DNA from: a virus
DNA: 20,326 nt
Virus record (IMG/VR): IMGVR_UViG_3300008219_000145
Coordinates: 1-20,326 of that record
Direction: 5' to 3' (one strand)
Shown here one piece after another: positions 6,387 to 15,174 of this stretch. The notes beneath the pieces are model-generated. The model worked only from the letters and a program-made list of their open reading frames with translations. It was not told the DNA's origin and ran no database searches. How positions within the stretch are numbered: position 1 is the stretch's first letter; each line of letters starts with the position of its first letter. A program made the translations under genes and the position numbers.

Positions 6387-8885
6387 ATGGCCAATGGACA
6401 AGACCTAAGACAGCTTCAAACTTCTATTATATCCGCGATTGAGTCTGGCTTTAAGCGTGCAGCCGCAGCGGGATCTGGCGTTAATGTAGATATAACGGGA
6501 GACTTTGATCTCGAAAAAGCTAAGATTGACGCAAACTATCTTGCGGATGCGATGAACCAAGTTAATCATCTTAGCGAAGAGATTAATAATAAGTTATATA
6601 GCAGAGTTTCGATTAGCCAAGAACAACTCTCGGTCTCACAGAAGGAAGTGGACAATGCACGAGAAGCCTTGGCTCAAGAGCTAAAAAAGCTCAATATGCA
6701 TGAAAACGGTGTCCGCCTTTCAAAGGAGGACCTGACAGCGGTAAAGCAGAGTGTCTCCCTTGAACGCCAACGCCTCATGAATGCCGAGAGGCGCTTAGCG
6801 GTGGAAAATGCCATTGTGGGTGCCCAAACGCAAGCAGTCGGCGCTGCTGACTCGCTACTACGGCGATTTGCGGGAATTACGGACCATTCACAAAAATTCC
6901 TAGGAAACATATTAACCGCTTCTACACAAGGAGGTCGAGGAATATCTGCATTAACGCAGAGTGTGTCGGCCTTTGGCAGGACGATCACCAGCAGGGTGCT
7001 CAATCCTGCAAATATGCTGGGTTCTGTCTTAGATAAAATAATATTCTCAACCATGAAAATGGCAATGGAATATAGCAATGTTATCTCGCAGTTTCAGCAG
7101 AGCACAGGCCTAGTTGGAATGTATAATATGGAAATCGAACGCGTCTGGAGAAATAACGGACAAGTTGCGATGACCATGGGACAAGTTACGGGCTCTATAT
7201 CGGCACTATTAAACAACTTTAGAAGTTTTGGACTTTTAACCAAAAGCTCTAGAATGGAGTTGGCCGAGTTCAACGCTGTATTGGCTAAACTAGGAATCTC
7301 GACACAGCAGGCAGCCAGGGCGCAAGATTATCTCATGGGAACACTTGGAAATACTGTTGCCCAGTCCAAAGCATACCTTCTTGAGCTTCGTGGCCTAGCA
7401 GAACAGCTTGGGATGCCCGCTGGAGCCCTTGTAGACGAATTTAACCGTGCCATGCCTGTTCTTGTTCGATACGGGCAGTCTGCGAGGGGGATGTTTGCTC
7501 AGATGGCCAAGCAGGCCCAATCCCTACGCATTTCAATTGGTGATTTGATGCAGATTGCGTCTAGGTATGATACGTTTGATACTGCGGCTCGTCACGTTGG
7601 ACGCTTAAATGCCCTTTTGGGCGGCCCGTATTTGAACAGTGTTAGAATGTTAAATGCAACGGAAGGCGAGAGAGTCGAACATATCATTCAATCGATGAAG
7701 GCGTCAGGGCTACAGTTCAATCAGCTTAATAAGCATATGCAACTTGCAATCCAGACAGCAGCGGGGATTAGAGATTTAGATACGGCACAGCGTATCTTCA
7801 ATATGACGACTAGGCAGTATACGGCATATAAACAACATCAAGCTGAGACAGAAGACGCGGCCCGCAAGAAGGCAGCGCTAACGGTAAGCATTATGGAGCA
7901 GCTTACCGCTATATTTAACCAATATGGAGAACAAATTACAAGAGTGGCTAGTGCGACTGGGCGGTTCTTAAGCTGGATTTTAGAATTAAATGATAGCATC
8001 ATAAAAGCGACTGGTTCTTCGTGGAATTTAGCCTCCGTAATGGCTACTTTGGCCGGTGGTATGTATATTGGAAAAATGATTCTTGGTGTAGGTAGCCTGA
8101 TTGGCATGTTTAGGGGGCTCTCCGGAGGAGCAGGGGCAGCCGGGGGTGTTTTAACGAAGCTTACCGGCACGTTTGGAGGCCTGGCAAGTAACACCGGGGC
8201 CGCAGCGTCTATGGGGACCAGATATGTTGACACCTTAGTGATGATGCCCAGGCCCGCTGCCGCTGCGTCAACGGCGATGAGTGGTCTTGCGATTAAAATA
8301 GCTGCTGTGTCTGCCGGGGTTGGCGTTGCCGCCTTTGGTATAGGGAAGCTGGTTAGCGCAATACGCGGCGTTCCAGAAGAGATAACGTTCAAGGGAAGCC
8401 AAGATGTGGCCCAGTTGTCTATGGCGGTAAACGCCATGGATGAAAGCAAGGTTTCCTTGGTTAGCCAGTTGAGCAGTAACCTTTCCGGGTTGCAGTCTAG
8501 CATTAATAACATTAAAGTAGGGCCCCTTAGGGAAATGGGGGGCTTATTAGCTCAGTTCTCTGCCATTGGCGGAATTAATTTTAATTTCAATGCGGACAAC
8601 ATTATGAAGTTAAAGGGCGTTATTTCTGAGCTTAAAAGTTTGGATGTTGATAAGCCTGCTGCCATGGCTGGCTTTTTTGCTCAGGCGGCCAGACATGCAG
8701 AAATAGCGCAGTCAAAAATATCCCCCATTGGAGCACCACAAGGAGGTGTCCAACTTACGAACCTGGCGATACCTCCAATCCAAATTGAGGCTATATTAAA
8801 TGGCCAGAGAGTGGCTTCGATCTTGGCAGAACAGATAACACCAGTGGTAGCAAGTCACGTAGCAAAGGCACTTAGTAAAGCCTAG
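6387..8885 (+). CDS. Tail tape measure protein
   Basis: An 832-aa protein with the build of a tape measure, the extended protein that fills the tube during assembly and sets tail length. Residues 55-145 are strongly heptad-like and charged (coiled coil). Residues 210-540 are mostly helical with many Gln and Ala. Two hydrophobic glycine-rich stretches, about 547-590 and 632-655, could insert in the host membrane during DNA entry. The end is again helical (IPPIQIEAILNGQRVASILAEQI). It follows the tube and chaperone-like genes as expected. By the usual rule of about 0.15 nm per residue the tail would be about 125 nm long (inference). GAGGAG overlapping the preceding stop is the ribosome binding site. 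No lysozyme or peptidase motif is seen. Confidence 0.85.
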   Translation: MANGQDLRQLQTSIISAIESGFKRAAAAGSGVNVDITGDFDLEKAKIDANYLADAMNQVNHLSEEINNKLYSRVSISQEQLSVSQKEVDNAREALAQELKKLNMHENGVRLSKEDLTAVKQSVSLERQRLMNAERRLAVENAIVGAQTQAVGAADSLLRRFAGITDHSQKFLGNILTASTQGGRGISALTQSVSAFGRTITSRVLNPANMLGSVLDKIIFSTMKMAMEYSNVISQFQQSTGLVGMYNMEIERVWRNNGQVAMTMGQVTGSISALLNNFRSFGLLTKSSRMELAEFNAVLAKLGISTQQAARAQDYLMGTLGNTVAQSKAYLLELRGLAEQLGMPAGALVDEFNRAMPVLVRYGQSARGMFAQMAKQAQSLRISIGDLMQIASRYDTFDTAARHVGRLNALLGGPYLNSVRMLNATEGERVEHIIQSMKASGLQFNQLNKHMQLAIQTAAGIRDLDTAQRIFNMTTRQYTAYKQHQAETEDAARKKAALTVSIMEQLTAIFNQYGEQITRVASATGRFLSWILELNDSIIKATGSSWNLASVMATLAGGMYIGKMILGVGSLIGMFRGLSGGAGAAGGVLTKLTGTFGGLASNTGAAASMGTRYVDTLVMMPRPAAAASTAMSGLAIKIAAVSAGVGVAAFGIGKLVSAIRGVPEEITFKGSQDVAQLSMAVNAMDESKVSLVSQLSSNLSGLQSSINNIKVGPLREMGGLLAQFSAIGGINFNFNADNIMKLKGVISELKSLDVDKPAAMAGFFAQAARHAEIAQSKISPIGAPQGGVQLTNLAIPPIQIEAILNGQRVASILAEQITPVVASHVAKALSKA

Positions 8886-8896
8886 GAACGATTAGA

Positions 8897-9748
8897 ATGC
8901 CTGAAGTAAATGAAAATGTAAAAAAGCTAAATAAGTTAACTACCAAAACGCCTAAGGCTGCCAATTTTGGTGAGAGGAATATAGTTGAAGATCATCTTTT
9001 AAAGCTTGAATTCTTTCATGTACCGACAGGCAGGGAAGTGGCCTTTTCGGCGTATCTTCAGGGCTTCTCAGAAACATTCACTTCGGACTGGCGTTCACAA
9101 AGTGTTTATGGTAGAATGGACCCTATTGTTAACTTTAGAAGCACAACGAGAATATTTACCCTGGGGTGGAATGTTCCTGCTCATGGTCTTAAACATGCGG
9201 AGATCAATCATGCTAAAATTGACTTGTTACTTTCCATGCTTTATCCGAGATATGAGTTTGAGGGAGAATTTAGTGAGGGGAAAGCGATTACGGCGGGACC
9301 TGTAATAGGAATCAAGTTTGGTAATTTAATTCAGAATCAAGTTGACGCCGGGTATTTATACGGATTTTTAAGCGGACTATCGTATACACCGGACTTTAGC
9401 ATGGGGGCGTTTAAGGTTGTTAGAAAAGGAATAAAGACCAGGGACGCAAGTGGAGAAACCGAGGGATCGTTAACAAACTCCAAGTATAAAGGGGTCAACA
9501 TTTATCCGAAATCTGTTGCCCTAGCCGGAACGTTTACGGTGTTACACACGCATACGCCGGGATGGCATCAAGATACGCCAGACAAGAATGTTCAGACGTT
9601 CCCACACGGAGGGGGCGTTCTCAATGGCGTTTCTGGTTTCGCCGTGGATCCGAATGAACAGATTGCTTCTATTTCAATGGATAAAGAACTGAGCGCAACA
9701 ATTATTGATGCGGTAGATGCGAGGCTTACAAAGGATATTCTTAAATAA
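8897..9748 (+). CDS. Probable tail tube initiator / tube cap of the baseplate (gp48/gp54-like position)
   Basis: This 283-aa protein lies immediately after the tape measure, the place of gp48 and gp54 in T4, which start tube growth on the baseplate. Seen in the sequence: a DW65-(x)5-YGR(71-73)MDP block followed by a T-x-R-I-F-T-L-G-W-N-V-P-A strand, a helix with MLYPRYEFEG near 114-122, GPVIGIKFGNLI at 134-145, GFLSGLSYTPDF at 157-167, and a strand AGTFTVLHTHTPGW. The W...YGR...R...VPA...LYP-Y pattern is one I associate with tube-joining baseplate proteins of T4-like phages, but I cannot assign gp48 or gp54. Stop and next start overlap (TAATG). Confidence 0.6.
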   Translation: MPEVNENVKKLNKLTTKTPKAANFGERNIVEDHLLKLEFFHVPTGREVAFSAYLQGFSETFTSDWRSQSVYGRMDPIVNFRSTTRIFTLGWNVPAHGLKHAEINHAKIDLLLSMLYPRYEFEGEFSEGKAITAGPVIGIKFGNLIQNQVDAGYLYGFLSGLSYTPDFSMGAFKVVRKGIKTRDASGETEGSLTNSKYKGVNIYPKSVALAGTFTVLHTHTPGWHQDTPDKNVQTFPHGGGVLNGVSGFAVDPNEQIASISMDKELSATIIDAVDARLTKDILK

Positions 9749-10083
9749 TGGATAGGTATAAAAACAGAGATATCGTCGTAAATAAAAGAAGCGAGTACCA
9801 AAGCTTTTTTGACAAGAGGGATGTTAAATACATTCGGCATTTCACAACGCCTGATTTAAACTACCCTGACGAAAAACAGATGGAGAGATTACAATTAACA
9901 CCTTATGTTTGGAAAGTAGGTGACAAGCTCTATAATGTGGCAAATCAATCTTATGGCTTTCCCGAATTATGGTGGATAATTGCATTCTTTAATAAGAAGT
10001 CTTCGGAACACGAGATTAAGATTGGAGAGACTATCTTTATCCCTAATCCATTAGAAGAAATTCTTGCTATTTTTGGAGTTTAG
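9748..10083 (+). CDS. LysM-domain baseplate wedge protein, T4 gp53-like
   Basis: A 111-aa protein whose residues 53-100 are a LysM domain: YVWKVGDKLYNVANQSYGFPELWWIIAFFN followed by KIGETIFIPNP. The double-Trp LWWIIAFFN form with a short N-terminal arm is typical of gp53-type wedge proteins of T4-like phages, where the LysM domain holds baseplate parts together and does not bind cell wall. T4 gp53 is longer (196 aa), so this is a reduced version. It is coupled to the upstream gene by a TAATG overlap and sits three bases before the next gene. Confidence 0.85.
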   Translation: MDRYKNRDIVVNKRSEYQSFFDKRDVKYIRHFTTPDLNYPDEKQMERLQLTPYVWKVGDKLYNVANQSYGFPELWWIIAFFNKKSSEHEIKIGETIFIPNPLEEILAIFGV

Positions 10084-10086
10084 TCC

Positions 10087-13050
10087 ATGGCTGAGAGGAA
10101 TATAAGTGTAAGTGCTTTTAGGAAGGGCACTGAAAGATTTCAGGATATCTTACTGGAAGTTATGCCTGAGCTTTTGAACGAACCAGGGTATAGGGTTGTT
10201 CCTTATAAATATATTGGATTATTAAATCCGAGTGAGCCCCGAAATTTCAAAAGCGAGTTTCTTGTAACAAAGAACAAGGATCGAAGTATATTTACTTCGT
10301 TTAGAAATGAACAACTGGCTATTTTAATGCCGTATATAAGGCTTTATAAGATCGGAACAAAAAAAGCGATTGGATCCGTATCTCCCGTAGGAAAAAGAGA
10401 AGAAAAGCAGATTCTTATGAAGACTGCGTATGAAGTAGAGGACTTTGATCCCTATAGTGCAACGTTGGTCACGAACGACGCTGCAAGTGATGTAGGCGCG
10501 GGTGGGGTCGAAAGAATAACATACGTTATTCGTAACGAGAGACCCTCCGATCAAGATATCACACTGACGATCGATTTAGCTTTTGACAATCTGTATTCTT
10601 TCTTGAATAGTGATCTGACGGAACTCATTACGTTTCCGTTTCAAACGATAGCGAGCGATAAGCAGCACATTGAGGAAAAAACGCTCAAGATTGAGGTTGG
10701 GTGGTCGGAACCGGATGACCCAACCGAAGTGCTTCTAACGAGAGAGGAAAAAAGCATCTTTCTTGGTATGAAAGAGGTGTTCGACTTGTACATTGTAGAC
10801 CACACCATCAACTTTGATCATGACGGGTCGGTAAGAGTCTCTGTTGTATACCAGGCAGCCAGGGAAGGCATCATGGGGCGGCCCAGCAATAATGTATTTT
10901 CACTTGAAAGATTGAGTGTTTTTAAAGAGGTGCGTGGGGATATTTTTAGCAGGTTTGAATCCTCTGATCGTCCGGTGGCGGTTGATAAGCTGTTTCTTTT
11001 TGCAGAGACTGTCTCTAAAATTGTTAGATACTTAGAAATAGTTGAAGGCGATGCGATTAAAAGTCTTGAAGTCGCCCATGAACAAGATCGAATGTCGGCA
11101 TCGGATAAAAAAGATGTCGTGAGGATCTTGAATGACACTTATAAGCAGGGAACGTATAAGACGATAATCGCGAAACAAATTGATGATAGGCTCGCGAATC
11201 TATTGGATGGCAATATAATTAATACAGACATCCCAGTTCGTGTTCTTAGGGGTATGAATGAGGAAGTAGTCACAATCAATATCAAGAGTCCTCTCTCTAA
11301 GGAAATCAGGAGACAGGCAAAACAAAATCAGATACAGGCGATTTTGGTGGTGTTTTTGCATGATATGTTATTCGGCTCAAATAGCACTCTACAAAAAGAT
11401 GGCCTTTCCGCTGCGATAGAACACATTAATGCCGTCTTGGATACTACGGCAAAGAAGTTGTTTGTAAATTATTTATTTTTTGGTATTCGCCCTCATTTGG
11501 GGTATGTACAGGTTAACGCCTTTAGCTATACACCGTCTATTATCGGTGGTATTGGTGATATGGCAAGTACTGCCCAGTTCAAATACGATGGCGCTTTTGC
11601 TGAAAAAGTTTATGGAACTGAAGAATTTTTTGAAAAAATGGCAGTAAGCATGGAGAGCTTAAAATTTAAGCATGTTAACTCTCTCTATCTTGGGCCATCT
11701 ATTTTGTCATCTGTTGATTTTAATAAAGAAAATTTTATAAACGCGGTATTAAACAGCGCACAGACCGATATTGATAATGCGGCTAGCCTGTCACCAAGGG
11801 ATTCTCTTCCGATAACCTCTCCTGCGGCGATTGTTTTAGACGGCGATCCGAAGAGTCTTGTTGTCGCCTCCGACCCGACGACCGGACTGGGGGGTTTCGA
11901 GACCGAGGAAGAACTTGAGGTGTGGACGGAGCAACATGCGGGAGACTCTCCGGACTCGCAGTATTTTCCGATATTTTTTACTAAGCTAGGAGATATAGTA
12001 GATTGCTTGTTTTCGTTTGATGAAAGCATTGTGTCAGAGCGGGTTTTTCCTGTTTTAGGAACGGCTAGGATTAGAACGAGAGGTGGCAAAGTCATAGAGA
12101 GCTTTAACCTGGCTGATTTGCCTATTGAAATGGACTCTTTCAGAGCATTTCTAGTAAACTATATGATTCGAACAGAGCGTAAAAAAATATCGGCCCAGGA
12201 GCTTATAGACGCAATTTTTGAAAAGTACGTTGAACCGTTAATGGACTTTGACAGGGACAATATTAACAAGGACAATTTAACGAGCGCAATTGTTCCTAGG
12301 AGAATAATACCAAGACGTAGAAATTTTATTGGAAAAAAGAATGGCCATAAAAAGTTTCTATCCGGAGAAGAGGCTAGGCTCTTTAAGCTCGGTTCAGACC
12401 AGGAGGTCTTATTTGATACAAGCGCCGCTGGTGATATCTTAAGCGAGCTTAACGGAACGGGTGCTGGAGCTTCGGGCCCGGATAAGTATTATATGAGCAG
12501 CAAATTGGTTGGCGATGATATGGGCGACCAGTTTATGTTGTCTAGAAAAAGAAGAGATAGGCCGGATGATATAGGGAGCTTTCTTTTATACTATGTAGAC
12601 TTTTACGAGTTTGAAAAGCTAGATGGAACGCAGAAGTCGAATGAAGAAAATGGCATACCTCATTTTAGGGTCGGATTAGATCGGGGGCTTTTAATCTCGG
12701 CGGATTTTTCAAAAATTGACGATCCGAAACTAAGAGATGCAAGGATCTCGGCGGTGACATCTGGAGCGAGCACATTCGTTCTTTGGAATCCATACAATGT
12801 GCAACTGACCTTGTATGGGAATAACTTAATTGACAAGGGCCAACTATTTTATATTGATGGTAACTACCTGGGGTTGAATTCGTATAGAAAAATGGATCAA
12901 ATTGGCATAGGCGGTTATTATATTGCCATGGATATTCGTGGCGAAATAACTACATCGGAATATATAACAAAGATAGCAGGCATTTGGCAGTATAACCCTC
13001 ATATCCAGGGCTTGGCCAGGCTATCGGTAGCGACGGAAATTGGAGAATAA
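10087..13050 (+). CDS. Large unrecognised protein, probable virion/baseplate component
   Basis: A 987-aa soluble protein without membrane segments or a motif I can name. The first ~270 residues alternate strands and short helices (ILMPYIRLYKIG, ERITYVIRNE, LTIDLAFDNLYSFL, KIEVGWSEPDD, GSVRVSVVYQAAREG), a pattern resembling hub- or wedge-type structural domains. The region around residues 575-625 is acidic, Ser- and Gly-rich, and 735-762 is very basic (VPRRIIPRRRNFIGKKNG). It lies between the gp53-like gene and another probable structural gene, and GGAG eight bases upstream supports the start. T4 gp6 or gp27 functions would fit the position, but I see no convincing similarity to either. The structural role is inferred from context only. 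Confidence 0.8.
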   Translation: MAERNISVSAFRKGTERFQDILLEVMPELLNEPGYRVVPYKYIGLLNPSEPRNFKSEFLVTKNKDRSIFTSFRNEQLAILMPYIRLYKIGTKKAIGSVSPVGKREEKQILMKTAYEVEDFDPYSATLVTNDAASDVGAGGVERITYVIRNERPSDQDITLTIDLAFDNLYSFLNSDLTELITFPFQTIASDKQHIEEKTLKIEVGWSEPDDPTEVLLTREEKSIFLGMKEVFDLYIVDHTINFDHDGSVRVSVVYQAAREGIMGRPSNNVFSLERLSVFKEVRGDIFSRFESSDRPVAVDKLFLFAETVSKIVRYLEIVEGDAIKSLEVAHEQDRMSASDKKDVVRILNDTYKQGTYKTIIAKQIDDRLANLLDGNIINTDIPVRVLRGMNEEVVTINIKSPLSKEIRRQAKQNQIQAILVVFLHDMLFGSNSTLQKDGLSAAIEHINAVLDTTAKKLFVNYLFFGIRPHLGYVQVNAFSYTPSIIGGIGDMASTAQFKYDGAFAEKVYGTEEFFEKMAVSMESLKFKHVNSLYLGPSILSSVDFNKENFINAVLNSAQTDIDNAASLSPRDSLPITSPAAIVLDGDPKSLVVASDPTTGLGGFETEEELEVWTEQHAGDSPDSQYFPIFFTKLGDIVDCLFSFDESIVSERVFPVLGTARIRTRGGKVIESFNLADLPIEMDSFRAFLVNYMIRTERKKISAQELIDAIFEKYVEPLMDFDRDNINKDNLTSAIVPRRIIPRRRNFIGKKNGHKKFLSGEEARLFKLGSDQEVLFDTSAAGDILSELNGTGAGASGPDKYYMSSKLVGDDMGDQFMLSRKRRDRPDDIGSFLLYYVDFYEFEKLDGTQKSNEENGIPHFRVGLDRGLLISADFSKIDDPKLRDARISAVTSGASTFVLWNPYNVQLTLYGNNLIDKGQLFYIDGNYLGLNSYRKMDQIGIGGYYIAMDIRGEITTSEYITKIAGIWQYNPHIQGLARLSVATEIGE

Positions 13051-13053
13051 ATA

Positions 13054-14175
13054 ATGTCCATTAGAAATGCCATTGATAGTTCCGTATACGAAATTATAGC
13101 GGATTTTAGTAATTCGATTGATCTGACGGAAAACAGCAAATATGGCAAGGTTAATAACAACGGAGAATACGTTATACCAGACTATGAAAAAATGTTATTT
13201 TTTAAAAATAAGCGATTTAAAGTTTTTAACTTTGTACACGACGCGTTTTTTAAATTTCAAGAAGATATGAATTTTAGACCAATAGAGGGCAAGGGGGCGG
13301 TTGGTAGCCGCTTGTTTACGTCAGATGCGACTCTGGCAGCGCCGGATGCTAGAAAGGTATACGAAAATTATTTAAACACAGCCCATAAGTCTTATGCTAG
13401 AGGGTTGTTTGGCACTGAAGATGAGAGAAAAATAGTAAGAGTAGAAAATTTAATAGACCACTACATTGAAACCCTGAGGCATGACGATAGAAACCTACCT
13501 ATTACGCTTACAAAATTTATTAAGTCTAACTTAAGCTTTGTAAATCCGTGTATAAGCGGGCTCATGATAGAGTTGCTGTCGGATCAAAAGAGTCTTTTTA
13601 TAAAAAATGCAAATTTTATTAAAGAGGTCTGGTTTAGTAACTACGTTAATAGTGCAGCGAAGGCCGGTTTTTTAGTTGATAGGCGCGTCCCATGGCGTCT
13701 TGTGGCGAATTTGAACTCAGAAAACTTGCACGTTTATATGAATAAGTATAATATTACAAAAGATAACTTTTTTGACTCTTTTTATATTAAGACAGCATCG
13801 CTAGACATACAATATCTCAAAGACTTCTTCCTGTTTTCATATAAGAGTTTAATTGGGCAAACGGATTTAGCTGAAGCCTCAAATTTGTATTTTACATATC
13901 CTGCTCGCATTGAAGAATGTGATAAGACTATTAGCCGCGTTATAAAAAGAGAAACTATAGACGAAGAAAGTTATTATAAAATACTCTTTGACGATTTTTT
14001 TTGGATCAGAAAATACATTGACATAAGGATACTTGAAGAGGAGATATCCCTTAATAAGAGCTTGAGAGAAAAGCTAATTTTTGATATATATTCGATATAT
14101 AACCAGGCCTCCGGAGGCAATCCCTTGGTTGAGGCCAGTCGGTACGTTAATTTATTTTTGGAACAGCAAAAATAA
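13054..14175 (+). CDS. Unrecognised protein at the tail/replication boundary, probably structural
   Basis: A 373-aa protein, rich in Phe, Tyr, Asn and Lys, with no catalytic motif I recognise. Features seen are FNFVHDAFFKFQEDM near residues 58-72, a helix-rich middle with SFVNPCISGLMIELLSDQKSLF, a VDRRVPWRLVANLNSENL segment near 208-226 and a long helical end. It is tightly coupled to the 987-aa gene (three-base gap, GGAGA as ribosome binding site), which argues for a shared structural role. It is followed nine bases later by the DNA polymerase gene, but I find no exonuclease motif that would make it the missing proofreading domain. Confidence 0.8.
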   Translation: MSIRNAIDSSVYEIIADFSNSIDLTENSKYGKVNNNGEYVIPDYEKMLFFKNKRFKVFNFVHDAFFKFQEDMNFRPIEGKGAVGSRLFTSDATLAAPDARKVYENYLNTAHKSYARGLFGTEDERKIVRVENLIDHYIETLRHDDRNLPITLTKFIKSNLSFVNPCISGLMIELLSDQKSLFIKNANFIKEVWFSNYVNSAAKAGFLVDRRVPWRLVANLNSENLHVYMNKYNITKDNFFDSFYIKTASLDIQYLKDFFLFSYKSLIGQTDLAEASNLYFTYPARIEECDKTISRVIKRETIDEESYYKILFDDFFWIRKYIDIRILEEEISLNKSLREKLIFDIYSIYNQASGGNPLVEASRYVNLFLEQQK

Positions 14176-14184
14176 AGAGGTCGA

Positions 14185-15174
14185 ATGAGTAGTAGAGAGT
14201 TAATTAAAAGAGCCTCAATTTATTGCCGTGAGGGCGATTTAATCAAGAAATGCCCCCTTTTTTTAAAAGAGAGGATGCTTGAGATTGAAGGAGTGTTGAG
14301 ATCATATGAGAGATCTTTTAAGGCGCTGGGGTTAGATGAGGATGAGAAATTATACGCCGGATGGGTTGCTCAAGAGCGTCGGGAAGTCCTTGAGGCTATT
14401 GCTGAACACATATTAAACACTGTCGGAAAGCCGGATAATTATGAGAGTCTCTCTAAGATTTATGATGTGGTGAAAGAGATAGAGGGGAATTTTGATTGCT
14501 CGAATAAAAGAATCAAATACGATATGTTTCGTGCTAAAACTGGAAGACTGGCTACAAAAAGCAATAGTTTTCCAATTTTAAATCTGCCAAAAGAAAGGCG
14601 AGTTTGTATAACACCAAAAAAGGACCTGTTGGTTGAATTTGATTATAATGCAATGGATTTACGAGTACTGCTGGGGCTGAGTAATGCGAGGCAGCCCGCC
14701 GTAGATATCCACGACTGGATAAGGAAAGAGGTGTTTTTAGACACTATTTCGAGAGAAGAGAGCAAGAAAAAGGCTTTTAGCTGGCTATATGGAAAGCGGA
14801 TTCCCGAAGCGGCAAAATTTGAAAAGATATTCAATAAAGATAAAATTTGTGAGGAATTTTATGAGGATGGGCAAATTAAAAACTTGTATGATAGAGTTAT
14901 TCAATGCGATTCGGATTTTTTTGCATTAAACTACGTAGTACAGTCCACGGCGAATGACCTATTTTTTGAACAAGTGTATAAGGTGAAAGAAAGGTTGGGC
15001 TTGCATAGCTCGAAAATCTTATTTTGTATTCATGACTGTCTTGTTCTAGACGTTGATAAAACCGAACTCCACCTTTTAAAAGAAGTAAGAGAAATTCTTG
15101 AGAATACAAGACTTGGAAAGTTTAAAATCAATATCAAAGCGGGAAAAAATTACGGAGACATGAGGGCGCAATGA
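14185..15174 (+). CDS. Minimal family A DNA polymerase (palm and fingers only)
   Basis: Only 329 aa, yet all family A polymerase motifs are present in order. Numbers of E. coli Pol I in brackets: R121 in TGRL (668); motif A FDYNAMDLR with metal-binding D153 (705); motif B R190, K194, F198, Y202-G at the exact 4-residue spacing (754, 758, 762, 766); N249 and Q253 (845, 849); motif C IHDC with H283 and metal-binding D284 (881, 882). Two conserved acidic residues differ: the steric-gate Glu 710 is Asp158 and Glu 883 is Cys285. About 110 residues precede TGRL, enough for only a reduced thumb; the 3'-5' exonuclease domain is absent. Motif A-B and B-C distances (37 and 94) are shorter than in Pol I (49 and 128), so fingers are trimmed. 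AGAGG lies four bases upstream; the TGA overlaps the next ATG. Confidence 0.9.
   Translation: MSSRELIKRASIYCREGDLIKKCPLFLKERMLEIEGVLRSYERSFKALGLDEDEKLYAGWVAQERREVLEAIAEHILNTVGKPDNYESLSKIYDVVKEIEGNFDCSNKRIKYDMFRAKTGRLATKSNSFPILNLPKERRVCITPKKDLLVEFDYNAMDLRVLLGLSNARQPAVDIHDWIRKEVFLDTISREESKKKAFSWLYGKRIPEAAKFEKIFNKDKICEEFYEDGQIKNLYDRVIQCDSDFFALNYVVQSTANDLFFEQVYKVKERLGLHSSKILFCIHDCLVLDVDKTELHLLKEVREILENTRLGKFKINIKAGKNYGDMRAQ

Noticed and set aside
7838-8512. 224-aa open frame on the - strand
   Set aside because: It lies fully inside the tape measure gene, has no ribosome binding site or recognisable motif, and reads as a low-complexity antisense shadow of the Ala/Gly-rich region.
13054-14175. 373-aa gene as the missing 3'-5' exonuclease domain of the adjacent polymerase
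   Set aside because: I find no DxE or YxxxD-type exonuclease motifs, and its tight coupling is to the upstream structural gene.
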